Shown here in pieces: positions 32,379 through 34,067 of a stretch of 34,067 nt of DNA. Below the pieces are notes generated by a model. The model was not told where the DNA came from and ran no database searches. It was given only the letters and a program-made list of their open reading frames with translations. The stretch is taken from assembly GCA_035345935.1 (NCBI GenBank), contig DAORDK010000026.1, positions 1-34,067 of the forward strand, read 5' to 3'. The stretch's first letter is position 1; every line of letters begins with the position of its first letter. A program made the translations under genes and the position numbers. The stretch comes from SSSZ01 sp035345935. Lineage in GTDB: Bacteria; Pseudomonadota; Gammaproteobacteria; Burkholderiales; Rhodocyclaceae.

Positions 32379-33022
32379 TCATGCTCGGACTCGCAGTTCC
32401 TGTTGGCGATTTCAACGCTCACGCTCACTATCGGCCAGTCCCTGCCATCCACAGGCAGGTGACCGTTGCCGAGGGTGGCCCTCTCCCTTGTTTTGGTGGA
32501 AGCGGCACAGGTGGGGTCGAGGGTGTGCACTTCGTCATGTCGCGCCAGGGCTATAGTCCCTACGCGATCCTGAAGGTCGAGCTGGCGGCAGCACAGGATA
32601 CCTACGCACCCTACACCGATCTAATGAAGGAAGTGAAGGCCGGCTTCGGTCGGACCATGTCCCATCTCCCGGCGGTATTCGGCGTATCGCGCCAGACACT
32701 CTACAACTGGCTCAGTGGCGAAACACCCAAAGAGCAGCACCAAGGCAAGCTCATACAGCTGGCCGCTGCCGCACGTGTATTCACCAAGACCGGTTTCAAA
32801 CCGACCGCGCTGTCGCTCGATCGTACCGTTGCGCAGGGTAAGTCGTTCGTTGAACTAATTGGACAAGGTGCCGACGGCAAGGAAACGGCCGAGCGACTCG
32901 TCCGGATCGAAAAACGTGGTGCGGCCGCACGAGAAAAACTCGATGCCTTGCTTGGCGACAGAACGCCTTCGCGTCCCGATGTTGCAGACATGGGCCGCCC
33001 AGCCCTCAATGAAAACGTCTGA
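32375..33022 (+). CDS. Helix-turn-helix protein (215 aa), second gene of the cassette
   Basis: The start is GTG 32375 (overlapping the previous stop) or ATG 32381; both keep the same frame. Residues ~1-60 include a Gly-rich stretch (GGSGTGGVEG). A clear helix-turn-helix lies at about 88-116: KAGFGRTMSHLPAVFGVSRQTLYNWLSG, typical of XRE/Cro-like DNA binding. The following QGKLIQLAAAARVF is a helix of the same domain. The C-terminus (TAERLVRIEKRGAAAREKLDALL) is helical and charged. It may regulate the cassette through the inverted repeat at the promoter, or act on invading DNA; both are inference. The next gene begins 5 bases after the stop. Confidence 0.82.
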   Translation: MIMLGLAVPVGDFNAHAHYRPVPAIHRQVTVAEGGPLPCFGGSGTGGVEGVHFVMSRQGYSPYAILKVELAAAQDTYAPYTDLMKEVKAGFGRTMSHLPAVFGVSRQTLYNWLSGETPKEQHQGKLIQLAAAARVFTKTGFKPTALSLDRTVAQGKSFVELIGQGADGKETAERLVRIEKRGAAAREKLDALLGDRTPSRPDVADMGRPALNENV

Positions 33023-33027
33023 CTGGC

Positions 33028-33879
33028 ATGGAAGGCATGGCAGCGACCTGGACCAGAGATACGCCGTGGCGTCAGGGGCACGTCCTCTCGGCCGAAGCTG
33101 TCCACTCGTTGGGACTGGTCCATCCAGAAACACCTGACACGACCTGTGTAGTCGTCATCAGCCACGATTGCGACCTGGCCAACGATGCCCTACAAGTCGA
33201 ACCCGATGTCGAAGTCATAATCGGGCGTCACCTGCAGAAAGGGGATGGCAACTACTTCTGGGCAAAAGCGCCTCGCACCTTGCACGTCGATGCGCTGCGG
33301 AATGACACTGCTGCTGTTATCGAACTGGTCGCCACAGCCAAGCGGCTCATTTCAAAGCAGGCGCTCGCAGCGTTTTCACCTGATGCCGCCTATTCGCTTC
33401 CCGGAAAATCGCTGTCGGCGCTACGCTCATGGCTGGGTGTTCGCTACAACCGTGCGGCGTTCCCTGACTCGTTCGTGGATCGTCTCTCTCAGTCCAAGAT
33501 CGATAAGCGTCTGGCCAAGATCATCGAACCTGTCGGCAACCTGCTGTCCGCCGTCTATTTCGACGTCGATGGCGGCAAGGAAATCGATCACTCCGATGGC
33601 AGCCCCTACGAGTTGAAGATCGTTCTCGCCTATCCACCGGGTGACGATCCTGAGCAAGCAGCCGACGATGTTGAAAAGCTCGAAACTGCGATCTCGGATC
33701 TCTTCGAGGAAAAGCATTTCGACAAGGCCTCCGACAACTGGATCGGGATTGCCTTGAGGCAATGCATGTCCATCTCCGAAGATGATCTGCCTGTCAGCAG
33801 GGCCAGACTACTCACCCAGTGGCGGCTGGAGTACATGACCCTCAAAGCCGATGAAGAGCAACCTGGCGCTCCTGTCTGA
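33028..33879 (+). CDS. SHDCDLA-motif protein of unknown function (283 aa), third gene of the cassette
   Basis: The start is ATG 33028, with an alternative in-frame ATG at 33037; neither has a strong ribosome binding site, so coupling to the HTH gene is likely. The N-terminal part reads TPWRQGHVLSAEAV, then TTCVVVISHDCDLANDA (SHDCDL at 45-50), VEVIIGRHLQKGDGNYFWAKAPRTLHV. The His-Asp-Cys-Asp cluster looks like a metal or catalytic centre. The C-terminal part is mixed alpha/beta with a helical end (VEKLETAISDLFEEKHFDKASDNWIGI). I recall similar unnamed proteins in accessory regions but no characterised one. Soluble, no signal peptide. Confidence 0.8.
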   Translation: MEGMAATWTRDTPWRQGHVLSAEAVHSLGLVHPETPDTTCVVVISHDCDLANDALQVEPDVEVIIGRHLQKGDGNYFWAKAPRTLHVDALRNDTAAVIELVATAKRLISKQALAAFSPDAAYSLPGKSLSALRSWLGVRYNRAAFPDSFVDRLSQSKIDKRLAKIIEPVGNLLSAVYFDVDGGKEIDHSDGSPYELKIVLAYPPGDDPEQAADDVEKLETAISDLFEEKHFDKASDNWIGIALRQCMSISEDDLPVSRARLLTQWRLEYMTLKADEEQPGAPV

Positions 33880-33972
33880 CCGTCATACCGCATCGACCCC
33901 GAGAACCCTACGAGCATAGCCACCCCCTTGCGCTGACAGCGTTTCCATACAGTCTTTTTAACGGAGACTGGC

Positions 33973-34067
33973 ATGGAGACAAAAACCTGCAATGCATGTG
34001 GCCACACATTCGCCCCTCGGCCGCAGAACCCCAATCAGACCTACTGCACCGATCCGGCATGCCAACG
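33973..34067 (+). CDS. Zinc-ribbon protein, N-terminal part (runs off window)
   Basis: The ATG at 33973 follows GGAG 6 bases upstream. The 31 visible codons read METKTCNACGHTFAPRPQNP and then QTYCTDPACQ, a four-cysteine CxxC...CxxxxC ribbon. I know this N-terminus from small proteins (about 100-130 aa, very basic after the ribbon) encoded in mobile regions near transposases or recombinases. The rest lies beyond the window. It lies 93 bases after the cassette and may be separate. Confidence 0.65.
   Translation, partial: METKTCNACGHTFAPRPQNPNQTYCTDPACQ

Noticed and set aside
33880..33972. Possible promoter before the zinc-ribbon gene
   Set aside because: TTGCGC and TACAGT are present, but their spacing (14 bases) is too short to support a call.

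Overview
The window is a high-GC proteobacterial chromosome segment, most likely from a betaproteobacterium of the Rhodocyclales (Azonexus/Dechloromonas/Azospira-like). This rests on the housekeeping content and gene order: leuS-lptE-holA; proA-ogt-xerD; dusB-fis; purH-purD-hemF; and the argH / algZ-algR-hemC-hemD-hemX-hemY arrangement, whose first part is also found in Pseudomonas. Recurrent -10 boxes of the TAWAAT/TARAAT type stand in front of several genes. The species call is inference; no rRNA or tRNA gene is visible to test it.

Layout. 1-1486: the end of an Ala/Pro-rich protein whose coding sequence opens with nine perfect CTGCAC hexamers, then an exported protein of unknown function. 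1569-5726: leuS, lptE and holA in tight order (leucyl-tRNA charging, LPS export assembly, replication clamp loader). 5787-8866: a small Cys-rich protein on the minus strand, then proA, a DNA-repair alkyltransferase and xerD with overlapping ends. 8891-11442: a GSCFA-family protein and a small protein (both minus), a YbaK-type Cys-tRNA deacylase (plus), and folB (minus). 11502-17422: plsY, pepP, ubiH, a MenA/UbiA-type prenyltransferase, a short conserved protein, dusB and fis, all plus. 17531-21706: purH, a small Excalibur-domain protein, purD and hemF. 21801-27843 (minus): a small CxxC protein and the haem operon hemC-hemD-hemX-hemY preceded by algZ-algR. 27920-30588: argH followed, with a 4-base overlap, by a Ser/Thr protein kinase fused to a C-terminal cyclic-nucleotide-binding domain.

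From about 30600 to the end the character changes to an accessory region. Here sits the scar of an integrated element, read on the minus strand: a tRNA/tmRNA-like 3' end ending CCACCA, a strong hairpin, five TACCCCC heptamers resembling integrase arm sites, and the first eight codons of a P4-type tyrosine integrase (MPLSDTAI). These codons run straight into the 3' part of an unrelated gene, so the integrase body has been lost. To its right is a compact three-gene operon with its own promoter and strong ribosome binding site: a TIGR04255-family protein (261 aa), a protein with a central helix-turn-helix (215 aa) and a 283-aa protein with a SHDCDLA motif. The first two genes overlap by 4 bases and the third follows after 5. 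A zinc-ribbon protein of a type I associate with mobile regions begins at the window's right edge. The three-gene cassette is the best candidate here for an undescribed system, possibly defensive, but its function is inference from context only.

Stretches without genes: the only one over 300 bases is 31168-31592, which holds the arm-site repeats, hairpin, att-like palindrome, a possible 43-codon minus-strand ORF and the cassette promoter. I see nothing convincing in 31326-31409. No CRISPR array, rRNA, tRNA, riboswitch or complete insertion sequence was seen.
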